Under the pieces are notes generated by a model. The model had not been told where the DNA came from and ran no database searches. It worked only from the letters and a program-made list of their open reading frames with translations. The translations under genes and the position numbers were made by a program. DNA of 64,000 nucleotides from DATCJU01 sp036562635 (GTDB lineage: Bacteria > Actinomycetota > Actinomycetes > Mycobacteriales > Pseudonocardiaceae). The stretch covers positions 1 through 64,000 of the forward strand of contig DATCJU010000143.1 in assembly GCA_036562635.1 (NCBI GenBank). The letters run 5' to 3'. This document shows, in pieces, positions 24,094 to 34,079 of this stretch (position 1 is its first letter; each line of letters starts with the position of its first letter).

Positions 24094-24993
24094 TCAGGCG
24101 CCTCCGAGCCCACACGCCCAGGGAGGCGGCGGCTCACACGCCTGCAGCCAGCTCTCCGGCAGTCCCGCCGGACCCACCCGGGCCGCGACGACACCACCGA
24201 CGATGGCGGCCACCGTGTCGACGTCCTCGGCCAGCCGGACCGCCGCCCAGACCGCCTCCTCGAAGGAACCGAGATGACGGGCGGCGATCCACAACGCCAG
24301 GGGGACGGTGTCCTGGGCGCTCACCTCCCGCCCGGTACCGAGCACCGCGGCGACATGTCGCTCGCCGGGATGGCCGACCAGGTCGAGTGCTGCTCGGACG
24401 CCCTGGTGCACCTGGCCGGGCGGGGTGTGTCGCAGCACAGCGTCCAGGAACTCGACCGCGGACCCGGGTGGCGTCGGGGACGCCGCCAGGGCGGCGGCGA
24501 CCGCCACGGCCACGGCTCCGGCCACACCCTCGGGATGGGTGTGCGTCACCTGGGCGGACAGCGCCGCCTCCTGTGCGGCCCACGTCGGGTCGTCGGCGAA
24601 CCAGGCACCCAGGGGAGCGACACGCATGGCCCCGCCGTTGCCGTACGAACCCTGCCCACCGAACATCTCGTGTGCCAGCCGGCGCCAAGGAGCCCCGTCC
24701 CGCACCTGGTGCAACACCCGACCGACGGACATGCCGTAGTTGCGGTTGCAGTCGTGGTGCTCGGCGAAACTCGCCGCCAACGCGTCCTGGTCGACTCGCC
24801 CGTGTCGGGTGAGCACCCGATACACCGAGCACGCCATCTCGGTGTCGTCGCTCCACGGCCAGGGAGCCGGCGGAAGCCGACGTTCCACCACGGTCGGGTG
24901 ATCTGCCGGGACGGCGATCAGCCCACCAAGGGCATCGCCGAGAGCCAGCCCGGTGAGGGAGACGAACGCCCGGTATCTCCGCTGCGGAGACAT
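24094..24993 (-). CDS. ADP-ribosylglycohydrolase family protein
   Basis: A 299-residue ARH-family hydrolase removing ADP-ribose from proteins or nucleotides with two Mg ions. Metal motifs are complete: WSDDTEM near residue 48 and the C-terminal EDVDTVAAIVGGVVAA, where the D-x-D-T ligands are kept although the usual DTDT reads DVDT. HDCNRNYGMSVGRVL and YGNGGAMRVAPLGAW are typical middle motifs. No ADP-ribosyltransferase or macrodomain gene is nearby, so the substrate is open. It lies downstream of nrdJ, but a hairpin separates them. Confidence 0.87.
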   Translation of the reverse strand: MSPQRRYRAFVSLTGLALGDALGGLIAVPADHPTVVERRLPPAPWPWSDDTEMACSVYRVLTRHGRVDQDALAASFAEHHDCNRNYGMSVGRVLHQVRDGAPWRRLAHEMFGGQGSYGNGGAMRVAPLGAWFADDPTWAAQEAALSAQVTHTHPEGVAGAVAVAVAAALAASPTPPGSAVEFLDAVLRHTPPGQVHQGVRAALDLVGHPGERHVAAVLGTGREVSAQDTVPLALWIAARHLGSFEEAVWAAVRLAEDVDTVAAIVGGVVAARVGPAGLPESWLQACEPPPPWACGLGGA

Positions 24994-25156
24994 CCACGGG
25001 ATGGTCGCACGCCACCGTCGGGACGACCACCACGGTCGGGGTACACCTCGGCTCCGTCCTGCGTGTCACCGCGCGGTACCGGTGGCGGGGCCGGCCGGTC
25101 CTCGGTGTCCGCTCGCTAGGGCCGAAACGAAGCTGGGACCCGCGAACACGGTCGGA

Positions 25157-25179
25157 GGAGCCGACACGAGGTCGGCTCC
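25157..25179 (-). terminator. Hairpin after nrdJ
   Basis: A 9-bp perfect stem (GGAGCCGAC with its complement) around a 5-base loop lies about 70 bases beyond the nrdJ stop. Confidence 0.5.
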
Positions 25180-25249
25180 CCCGCTTCACCCGTGTCCGCC
25201 GCATCGGGCCGGTCCCTCACCGGCCCCACCGGCGTGGTTTCCCGCCGAC

Positions 25250-28111
<2,862 letters not shown>

Positions 28112-28306
28112 GACCTGTCTCTCTCCCTTGTTGCTGCTCACACTGGCTGCTTCATCGCAACTCGGCCCCGTCCGGTCACCCCGTCCGGTGCGGTCCGGTG
28201 CGTCGTCTGCTGATCGCTCCGGCTGGCTCTGGCCGTGTTCCGCCATGCCACACCCGCACCGGAACCCGGGCCGGTGCTGGTGGAACGGCGGTCGGATGCT
28301 GCCCGG
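28112..28306 (-). other. nrdR-nrdJ spacer
   Basis: A 195-base untranslated gap inside the presumed operon. It has short CCGGT-type direct repeats around 28178-28200 but no complete cobalamin riboswitch core, and no clear terminator. Confidence 0.35.
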
Positions 28307-28786
28307 TCAGTTGTCGGCGTCCGGCGGCGCGGCCTTGGCAGCCCGCGCCGCCCGCAGATTGGCGATCTCCTTCTCGAAGTCCTCGACCGAGGAGAACGAC
28401 CGGTACACGCTGGCGAACCGGAGGTAGGCCACCTCGTCCAGCTCACGCAGCGGCCCCAGGATCGCCAGGCCGACCTCGTGACTGGGAATCTCCGCACAGC
28501 CGGTCGCGCGGATGGCTTCCTCCACCCGCTGGGCCAGTTGCTGGAGGGCGTCCTCGTCGACCGGCCGCCCCTGGCAGGCCCGGCGCACGCCGCGCACCAC
28601 CTTGTCCCGACTGAACGGCTCGGTCACCCCGGACCGCTTCACCACGGCCAGCACCGCCTCCTCCACGGTGGTGAAGCGTCGACCGCACTGGGGACACGAG
28701 CGCCGGCGCCGGATCGCCTGCCCCTCGTCGACCTCCCGCGAGTCGACCACACGGGAGTCGGAGTGTCGGCAGAACGGGCACCGCAC
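28307..28786 (-). CDS. nrdR: Transcriptional repressor NrdR
   Basis: A 159-residue regulator of ribonucleotide reductase genes that binds NrdR boxes depending on dATP/ATP occupancy. The N-terminal zinc ribbon MRCPFCRHSDSRV with the partner CPQCGRRFTT is complete; an ATP-cone follows (about 45-135: AVVKRSGVTEPFSRDKVVRGVRRAC, then EVAYLRFASVYRSF). Length and order are canonical. GTG start with AAGGGGTGA upstream. Two NrdR boxes lie 87-134 bases upstream of the start, so autoregulation together with nrdJ is expected. Confidence 0.96.
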   Translation of the reverse strand: MRCPFCRHSDSRVVDSREVDEGQAIRRRRSCPQCGRRFTTVEEAVLAVVKRSGVTEPFSRDKVVRGVRRACQGRPVDEDALQQLAQRVEEAIRATGCAEIPSHEVGLAILGPLRELDEVAYLRFASVYRSFSSVEDFEKEIANLRAARAAKAAPPDADN

Positions 28787-28872
28787 TCGGAATCACCCCT
28801 TCCAGCTTCGCTCGACTGTGTCTCCCCAGGCGCCACCAACCACGGCGCGTGGAGGAGACACCACGCCCCGAA
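28787..28872 (-). other. 5' leader region of nrdR
   Basis: Untranslated DNA between the NrdR boxes and the nrdR start, containing the ribosome site and no gene I can support. Confidence 0.3.
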
Positions 28873-28888
28873 ACCCAACCTGTGGAGT
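28873..28888 (-). promoter_or_regulatory. NrdR box, weaker copy
   Basis: ACCCAACCTGTGGAGT agrees with the NrdR consensus acaCwAtATaTwGtgt at 10 of 16 positions, including C4, A6, T9, T11 and G13. Its start is 32 bases from that of the second box, about three helical turns, as expected for tandem NrdR sites. Confidence 0.55.
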
Positions 28889-28904
28889 AACTACAGCGAT
28901 GTAA

Positions 28905-28920
28905 CCACTAGATGTTGTGT
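28905..28920 (-). promoter_or_regulatory. NrdR box, strong copy
   Basis: CCACTAGATGTTGTGT agrees with the NrdR consensus at 13 of 16 positions, including every core position C-A-AT-T-G. It lies 119 bases upstream of nrdR in an AT-richer patch where the promoter is expected. Confidence 0.75.
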
Positions 28921-29172
28921 GTAGACCGTATGCCTCCACCCACGATCACGCAAACCGACTGCTCATCGCGGTGACGCAACCGGACCCGACGGGCACCGTC
29001 CACCTCACCCCCAGGCGTAACCACCCCCGGGAACGGGGGACACGACCCCGATCGGCCAGCCTCACCGGCCGCACGGCGTCGGCATCACACACCCGGGGCG
29101 CCTCCTCCCCGTCCAGGTGAGCGAGCCCACGGCCCACCGCATGACCCCGCCCGGTCCGCCCTCCACCCCCGG
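28921..29172 (-). pseudogene. Possible remnant of a LysM C-terminus after the SOS-linked membrane gene
   Basis: The reading frame of the upstream gene stops at 29173 just after the opening of a LysM-like motif. About 150 bases further on, in another frame of the minus strand (around 28990-29025), the translation LRLGVRWTVPVG resembles the usual LysM ending (LxxGQxLxVPxG). The intervening sequence is not clean LysM in any single frame. This is weak evidence for decay or frameshift; the rest of the interval shows nothing. Confidence 0.25.
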
Positions 29173-29664
29173 TCACTCCACCGGCCCCCACGACGACTCC
29201 CCCGACCGCACCTCGATCGGCACCACCGTGGCGGGCACCACCTCCTCTGGAGGTGCCACCCGGGCCAGCAGTCCGAACCCGAGAACGGTCAGGAAGGCCG
29301 CCAGACCCACCGCCAGCAAGAGCCACCCCTCGGAGGAGTCCGCACGTACCCGACAGAACACGACGTTCCGCCCCACACACAGGCGCTCCACCTGCGGCCG
29401 CCACAACACCCGTACTCGGGGCGCGCCACCCGCCCCCTCCCCGGGCTGCGGTCCCACGCGCCGAACGGGCCGCAGGATCACCCTCTGGGGTGCTCCCGCC
29501 TGGTGTCGCGCACCCACCGCGCACGAGGGACCGAGCCACCGGGGCGACCGCCCGGCGGCGACCATCTCCCCCGCTTCCCGCTGCTCCCCGCCGCGCCCCC
29601 TTCCTCGCCGACAGGACGGGGCGTGCAACACCACCCGCACCCGCCTCGACACGTCGACCGTCAT
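29173..29664 (-). CDS. SOS-linked single-pass membrane protein with truncated LysM (ChiZ/YneA position)
   Basis: A 163-residue protein divergent from lexA, where mycobacteria carry the SOS-induced cell-division/wall protein ChiZ (cytoplasmic Arg-rich tail, one membrane helix, LysM). It has a long Arg-rich N-terminus (1-110), a membrane helix WLLLAVGLAAFLTVLGFGLL (about 115-134) and an outside tail ending VPIEVRSGESSWGPVE. That tail looks like the first strand and turn of a LysM (V.VRSGESLW) cut off by a stop, so wall binding is probably lost. An SOS box lies 91 bases upstream. Start ATG 29664 is uncertain. It may be a decayed or divergent member. Confidence 0.65.
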   Translation of the reverse strand: MTVDVSRRVRVVLHAPSCRRGRGRGGEQREAGEMVAAGRSPRWLGPSCAVGARHQAGAPQRVILRPVRRVGPQPGEGAGGAPRVRVLWRPQVERLCVGRNVVFCRVRADSSEGWLLLAVGLAAFLTVLGFGLLARVAPPEEVVPATVVPIEVRSGESSWGPVE

Positions 29665-29754
29665 CGCACCTCCCGACAACCCGACCTGCAGAACGCCCTC
29701 GGAACGGGGCACCGACGCCCCACAACCGGCTCCACCACACCCGGACCTCGAAAT

Positions 29755-29768
29755 CGAACACATGTTCG
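29755..29768 (-). promoter_or_regulatory. SOS (LexA) box for the divergent membrane gene
   Basis: CGAACACATGTTCG is a perfect 14-bp palindrome matching the Gram-positive LexA consensus CGAACRNRYGTTYG. It lies nearer the minus-strand gene than lexA. Confidence 0.85.
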
Positions 29769-29834
29769 AGGAAGTACCGCGTGAATGTCTAGTACCGGAC
29801 CGGATGGAAGGTGAGACCCCGATCGCGTACTGTT

Positions 29835-29848
29835 CGAACAGGTGTTTG
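29835..29848 (+). promoter_or_regulatory. SOS (LexA) box of lexA
   Basis: CGAACAGGTGTTTG matches the LexA consensus and overlaps the -35 element of the lexA promoter, as expected for autorepression. Confidence 0.85.
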
Positions 29849-29874
29849 ATTTCCGCCGATCCCCCGACTAACGT
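29846..29874 (+). promoter_or_regulatory. Promoter of lexA
   Basis: TTGATT (29846-29851), a 17-base spacer and TAACGT (29869-29874) form a housekeeping-type promoter. The SOS box covers its -35. Start of transcription is predicted near 29881, about 42 bases before the GTG. Confidence 0.6.
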
Positions 29875-29922
29875 GATTCCGAAGACCACAGCAGGGCTGC
29901 GAACCAGTCAGGAGGCGGCGCA

Positions 29923-30690
29923 GTGGCAGGCAGGCAGAAGGGCCTGAGAGGCGCGACCAGCTCCACGGACGCCGGGACCGGCGGCCGGGGGCGCAGGGGC
30001 GCGCGGAACGCCGCCGACACCAGGGTGGGCGTCCTCCCCTCGGGGGACACCGGAACGCTGGCCGCGTTGACCCCCCGGCAGCGCCGTGTGCTGGAGGTCA
30101 TCCGGGACTGGCAGGAGCGTCACGGCTACCCGCCGAGCATCCGGGAGATCGGCGAGGCCGTCGGCCTCACCTCGACCTCGTCGGTGGCCTACCAGCTCGG
30201 CGCACTCGTCCGTAAGGGCTACCTGCGCAAGGACCCCAACCGACCACGAGCCGTGGGTATCGTCCCCCCCGAGGTCGACACCCGCTCCCCCACGGCGGAG
30301 GCCGACCAGCACAGCGCTCCCGCCTACGTCCCGGTCGTCGGTCGCATCGCCGCGGGCGGCCCGATCCTGGCGGAACAGGACATCGAGGACGTCTTCCCCC
30401 TGCCACGGGAGATCGTGGGCGAGGGCTCGCTCTTCCTGCTGAGGGTCGTCGGCGACTCGATGGTCGGCGCCGCGATCATGGACGGGGACTGGGTGGTGGT
30501 ACGCCAACAGTCCACCGCCGAGAACGGTGACATCGTCGCCGCGATGATCGACGGCGAGGCCACCGTGAAGACGTTCAAGCGACGGGACGGGCACGTGTGG
30601 CTGATGCCGCACAACCCCCTCTACGAACCGATCCTCGGCGACGAGGCGTCCATCCTGGGGCGTGTGGTCGCCGTGCTGCGCAAGCTCTGA
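29923..30690 (+). CDS. lexA: SOS repressor LexA
   Basis: A 255-residue SOS master repressor. After a basic, disordered 45-residue extension typical of actinobacteria comes the winged helix (about 48-112, LTPRQRRVLEVIRDW and PPSIREIGEAVGL). The S24 autoprotease domain has the scissile Ala144-Gly145 in VGRIAAGGP, nucleophile Ser179 in VVGDSMVG and Lys216 in ATVKTFK, so RecA-stimulated self-cleavage is expected. GTG start behind CAGGAGG. Together with recA at 55145-56185 and its SOS box it closes the local SOS circuit. Confidence 0.97.
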   Translation: MAGRQKGLRGATSSTDAGTGGRGRRGARNAADTRVGVLPSGDTGTLAALTPRQRRVLEVIRDWQERHGYPPSIREIGEAVGLTSTSSVAYQLGALVRKGYLRKDPNRPRAVGIVPPEVDTRSPTAEADQHSAPAYVPVVGRIAAGGPILAEQDIEDVFPLPREIVGEGSLFLLRVVGDSMVGAAIMDGDWVVVRQQSTAENGDIVAAMIDGEATVKTFKRRDGHVWLMPHNPLYEPILGDEASILGRVVAVLRKL

Positions 30691-30694
30691 TCCA

Positions 30695-30747
30695 CTCCGG
30701 CCGGGGCAGGACGGCACCGTCACCCGGACCGTGTCCGCCGGCCGGAG
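30695..30747. terminator. Hairpin between lexA and the propeller protein gene
   Basis: A 10-bp outer stem (CTCCGGCCGG with its complement) encloses a 33-base loop, positioned just after the lexA stop and before the convergent stop at 30810. Confidence 0.45.
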
Positions 30748-30809
30748 CATGGGCGCACTCCGACACCCACGCCCCGAACGGAAAGGCGTCCGTCCGCTCT
30801 CCCGTGGGC

Positions 30810-31880
30810 TCAGCTGCGCCGCCGGCGACGTCGTCTGCCCAGCACCACGATCGTCAACGCAGCCGCCACACCAGCGACGCCCCACGCCCGCCAGGAGTCG
30901 ATCGTCCCCGCGTCGCCCGCACCGACCCCCTCCGTCTCGTCCCGCACCGCCGGAGACCCAGGAGCCGGGGTCTGTTCGTTCGCGGTCGTCTCCTGCTGGT
31001 TCATCCGGTCCGCCACCAGTTGGGTGGCGTGGGGCACCGCGCGTATCGGCTGCAGTCCCTCGGACGCCGACAGCAGTGTGCCGTCCGGTTCGAACGCGAT
31101 CGCCTCGCCCTGCTGTTCGTTCGGCAGGGGAACACGCACCGGTTCCCGCGCCAGCGCGGCGACCACGTCCTTGTCGGGCGCGGGAAACAGGTACGCGTCG
31201 GTGTAGGTGCGCAGGGCGACCACCGTGCCGTCCGCACTCACCGCACCACCGGTGACCACCCGGGAGCCCACGGCGTTCGCCACCGGTCCCCCGGGTGTGT
31301 CCGTGGGGCCGAGCCACACCGTGGCGACCCGCTCCAGGGGAGTCGGTCCCGGGCTGGTCAACGGCCGGGCCGGTCGGTACACCTTGGCCCCGCCGAGAGG
31401 CTGTTTGGTGACCAGGTAGGGCGTGCCGTCCGCGCCCAGGAGCAACGCCTCGGCGTCGTGCGGACCGTCCGGATAGGTGAGGCGGTACAACGTGGTGTTC
31501 CCGTTCGGGGACACCACGTGCAGGGCCACCGTCTCCCGTTGCTTGCGGTTGTCCCCGGTGTCGGCCAGCCACAGCGTGCCGTCAGGGGCCCGCGCGAGAT
31601 CCTCCACGTCGTACGGGTCGACATCGGCGGTGATCACCCGACGCACGGTGCAGTCCCGGTCCAGCACCAGCACCTGGATCCGGTCACCACCGTCGGACAC
31701 GGCGTACCACTGCCGGCCGTCGGAAGCCAGACCGGACAGCTCGGCGAGTCGCTGGTCCTGTACCCGACACAGGTCGACCGGATGTGGCGGTTCTCCCCCT
31801 GCCACACCCGGTGATGCCAGGACGACCACTGCCGCCAGGGCGAGCCGCACGGTCCAGGAACGCCGACGTCGGAAGATCAT
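30810..31880 (-). CDS. Secreted beta-propeller-like protein with C-terminal membrane anchor
   Basis: A 356-residue exported protein. A signal peptide after MIFRRRRSW runs to about residue 34 (GVAGGE). The body (about 35-285) has repeating blade-like units (DGRQWYAVSDGGD, DGTLWLADTGDN, DGTPYLVTK, DGTVVALRTY, DGTLLSASEG) reminiscent of esterase-like phytase or NHL propellers. A Ser/Thr/Pro/Glu linker leads to a membrane helix WGVAGVAAALTIVVLG and a terminal run of seven arginines as a stop-transfer tail. It is thus displayed outside the membrane. It follows hflX by 30 bases and is likely co-transcribed. Ligand unknown. Confidence 0.8.
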   Translation of the reverse strand: MIFRRRRSWTVRLALAAVVVLASPGVAGGEPPHPVDLCRVQDQRLAELSGLASDGRQWYAVSDGGDRIQVLVLDRDCTVRRVITADVDPYDVEDLARAPDGTLWLADTGDNRKQRETVALHVVSPNGNTTLYRLTYPDGPHDAEALLLGADGTPYLVTKQPLGGAKVYRPARPLTSPGPTPLERVATVWLGPTDTPGGPVANAVGSRVVTGGAVSADGTVVALRTYTDAYLFPAPDKDVVAALAREPVRVPLPNEQQGEAIAFEPDGTLLSASEGLQPIRAVPHATQLVADRMNQQETTANEQTPAPGSPAVRDETEGVGAGDAGTIDSWRAWGVAGVAAALTIVVLGRRRRRRRS

Positions 31881-31910
31881 CGCTCCCAGTGTGCCCCAGG
31901 CGGCCACCGC

Positions 31911-33374
31911 TCATCGACTGACGGCGAACTGGCCGAGCAGTCCGGCCAGGTCGGGGCGGACCCGTGCCCGCAACTGGGTGCCCTCGGCCGTGTGCTCCTC
32001 CGACAGCACCTGGCCTTCGTTGTGCACGCGGGCCACCACCTCACCGCGGGTGTACGGCACGAGCACGTCGACCGTCACCTCCGGCCGCGGCAGCAGTTCG
32101 GCGATCCGGCGCTGCAGTTCCGGGATGCCCTCCCTGGTGCGCGCCGAGACGAACACCGCGTCGGGCATCAGGTGGCGCAGTCGGGCCATCGCCACCGGGT
32201 CGACCGCGTCGACCTTGTTCACCACCAGCAGCTCGGGTGGCAGCGGGGTGTCGCGCTCCTCGGCGATCTCCGCGAGCACCTTCCGCACCGCGGACACCTG
32301 ACGCTCGGGCATGGGGTCGGAGCCGTCCACCACGTGCAGCAGCACATCGGCCTCGGCGACCTCCTCCAGGGTGGAGCGGAAGGCCTCCACCAGCTGGTGC
32401 GGCAGGTGCTGCACGAACCCCACGGTGTCGGTCAGTGTGAAGACCTGGCCGTCCGGGGTCGTGGCACGACGGGTCGTCGGATCCAGGGTGGCGAACAGCG
32501 CGTTCTCCACCAGCACGCCCGCGCCGGTGAGCGCGTTGAGCAGACTGGACTTGCCGGCGTTGGTGTATCCGGCGATCGCCACGCTGGGCACCGCGTTGGC
32601 GGTGCGGCGGCCACGCTTGGTCTCCCGGATCCGCCGCATCGCGGCGATCTCCCGGCGCAGCTTGGCCATCCGCTTGTAGATGCGCCGTCGGTCGGTCTCC
32701 AGCTTGGTCTCACCGGGGCCACGCAGACCCACACCGCCGCCTCCGGCACCGACCCGGCCACCGGCCTGACGGGACATCGCCTCGCCCCAACCCCGCAGCC
32801 GGGGCAGCAAGTACTGCAGCTGCGCCAGCTCCACCTGGGCCTTGCCCTCCCTGGAGCGGGCGTGCTGGGCGAAGATGTCCAGGATCAGCGCGGTGCGGTC
32901 GATCACCTTGACCTTGAGCTTCTCCTCGAGCTGCCGCAGCTGGCCCGGGGAGAGCTCACCGTCGCAGATCACGGTGTCCGCGCCGGTGGCGACCACGATG
33001 TCACGCAGCTCGTTCACCTTGCCCGAGCCGATGTAGGTCGCCGGATCCGGACGGTGGCGCCGCTGGATGATCCCCTCGAGCACCTGGGAACCGGCAGTCT
33101 CGGCGAGCCGGGCCAGCTCGGTCAGTGACGCCTCCGCGTCCGCGGCGTCCCCGTCGGTCCACACCCCGACCAACACCACGCGCTCGAGCCGGAGCCGGCG
33201 GTACTCGACCTCGGTGATGTCGGTGAGTTCGGTGGACAGCCCGGCCACACGGCGGAGGGCCGCACGTTCGGCGAGCTCCAGCTCGCCAACGGACAGCCCC
33301 TGCTCGTCGCGGCGGACGTCATCCGGCTCGAGCTCGTCGGCGAGCCCGAGGCGGTCGTTGGATGCTCTGGTCAT
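31911..33374 (-). CDS. hflX: Ribosome-associated GTPase HflX
   Basis: A 487-residue GTPase that splits stalled or stress-hibernating ribosomes. The HflX N-domain has VVLVGVWT and DPATYIGSGKVNEL, with ICDGELSPGQLRQLEE, followed by a coiled helical hairpin and a long glycine-rich GGRVGAGGGGVGLRGPGE turn. The G domain has G1 GYTNAGKSSLLNAL, G3 DTVGFVQHLP and G4 NKVDAVD. ATG 33374 has GGAAGG upstream. The gene lies between lexA and dapF as in mycobacteria. Confidence 0.95.
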   Translation of the reverse strand: MTRASNDRLGLADELEPDDVRRDEQGLSVGELELAERAALRRVAGLSTELTDITEVEYRRLRLERVVLVGVWTDGDAADAEASLTELARLAETAGSQVLEGIIQRRHRPDPATYIGSGKVNELRDIVVATGADTVICDGELSPGQLRQLEEKLKVKVIDRTALILDIFAQHARSREGKAQVELAQLQYLLPRLRGWGEAMSRQAGGRVGAGGGGVGLRGPGETKLETDRRRIYKRMAKLRREIAAMRRIRETKRGRRTANAVPSVAIAGYTNAGKSSLLNALTGAGVLVENALFATLDPTTRRATTPDGQVFTLTDTVGFVQHLPHQLVEAFRSTLEEVAEADVLLHVVDGSDPMPERQVSAVRKVLAEIAEERDTPLPPELLVVNKVDAVDPVAMARLRHLMPDAVFVSARTREGIPELQRRIAELLPRPEVTVDVLVPYTRGEVVARVHNEGQVLSEEHTAEGTQLRARVRPDLAGLLGQFAVSR

Positions 33375-33453
33375 TTGCCTTCCATGGTCCCACGCCACGC
33401 CAGCGGTTTTCCGTACCACCGGCGGAGGCGTGGCGTCTGCCCTCCGCGCGGGC

Positions 33454-33990
33454 TCATCCGGTCGGATACAGCGCCAGGTAGACCGCTACCGAGCGCCCGT
33501 CGGGATCGGACGGCCGAGCCGCGAACTCGTCGAGCAGGTCGTGGAGACGCCGCCGCAGTTCGTCCAGTCCCGCCTCGTCCAAACGCAGCACCAGCCTGCT
33601 CTGTTCCAGATCACCGGTGCCGACCTCGGCGACCTCGGACAGGAACGCCTCCAGGACGGCTTCCCGCACCGGGAGCGAGAAGTTCCCCATGTCCTCCAGC
33701 CACCAGGACAACCCGGTGGACCGATAGGGGATCTCCCGGGATCCGCGCCGGCCACGCCGGGGCGGCAAGGCCCTGAGGAAACCGTGGTCGACGAGGCGGC
33801 GCACGTGGTGCAGCGTGGTCGCCGGATCACGGCCGAGCCGTTCGGCGATCTCCCTGTTGGTCAGCGCTTCGTGGTGGGTCAACCGGATGATCCGCAGCCG
33901 TATCGCGGAGGCCAAGGTGGCGGCCTCGGCCTCGGTGGCGGGCCGCCTCGACCGCGGCCGGAGTTCACCGGGCGGCTCGTTGTCAACCAC
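33454..33990 (-). CDS. ArsR-like winged-helix regulator
   Basis: A 178-residue regulator with an HTH_20/ArsR winged helix (about 22-95): ASAIRLRIIRLTHHEALTNREIAERLGRDPATTLHHVRRLVDHGFLR. The C-terminal half is an effector or dimer domain of unknown ligand (GLSWWLEDMGNF, then FLSEVAEVG and DEAGLDELRRRLHDLLDEFA). No cysteine pair for metal sensing is visible, so it probably senses a drug or metabolite. It is divergent from the adjacent MFS exporter gene, its likely target. GTG start. Confidence 0.85.
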   Translation of the reverse strand: MVDNEPPGELRPRSRRPATEAEAATLASAIRLRIIRLTHHEALTNREIAERLGRDPATTLHHVRRLVDHGFLRALPPRRGRRGSREIPYRSTGLSWWLEDMGNFSLPVREAVLEAFLSEVAEVGTGDLEQSRLVLRLDEAGLDELRRRLHDLLDEFAARPSDPDGRSVAVYLALYPTG

Positions 33991-34041
33991 GCCCTCAGGG
34001 TAGAAGCCACCGGCACGCGTCCGGACGTGGACGACCCGAGT

Positions 34042-34059
34042 GATTGACTGTTTCCAATC
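34042..34059 (+). promoter_or_regulatory. GATTG-N8-CAATC operator candidate
   Basis: A 5-8-5 inverted repeat sits in the 89-base divergent spacer between the ArsR-like regulator and the MFS transporter, 21 bases upstream of the transporter start. It is AT-rich against its surroundings. Confidence 0.4.
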
Positions 34060-34079
34060 GGTTGCGGCAGGGTGTGCCC

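Noticed and set aside
24094..24993. ADP-ribosylation toxin-antitoxin pair
   Set aside because: The glycohydrolase has no transferase partner nearby; its neighbours are a methyltransferase and nrdJ.
28112..28306. Cobalamin riboswitch before nrdJ
   Set aside because: A GCCAGTG string vaguely resembles part of a B12 element, but the conserved B12 box and the long folded core are missing in 195 bases.
28866..28900. LexA box near nrdR
   Set aside because: The palindromic parts fit NrdR boxes; no CGAAC-N4-GTTCG core is present.
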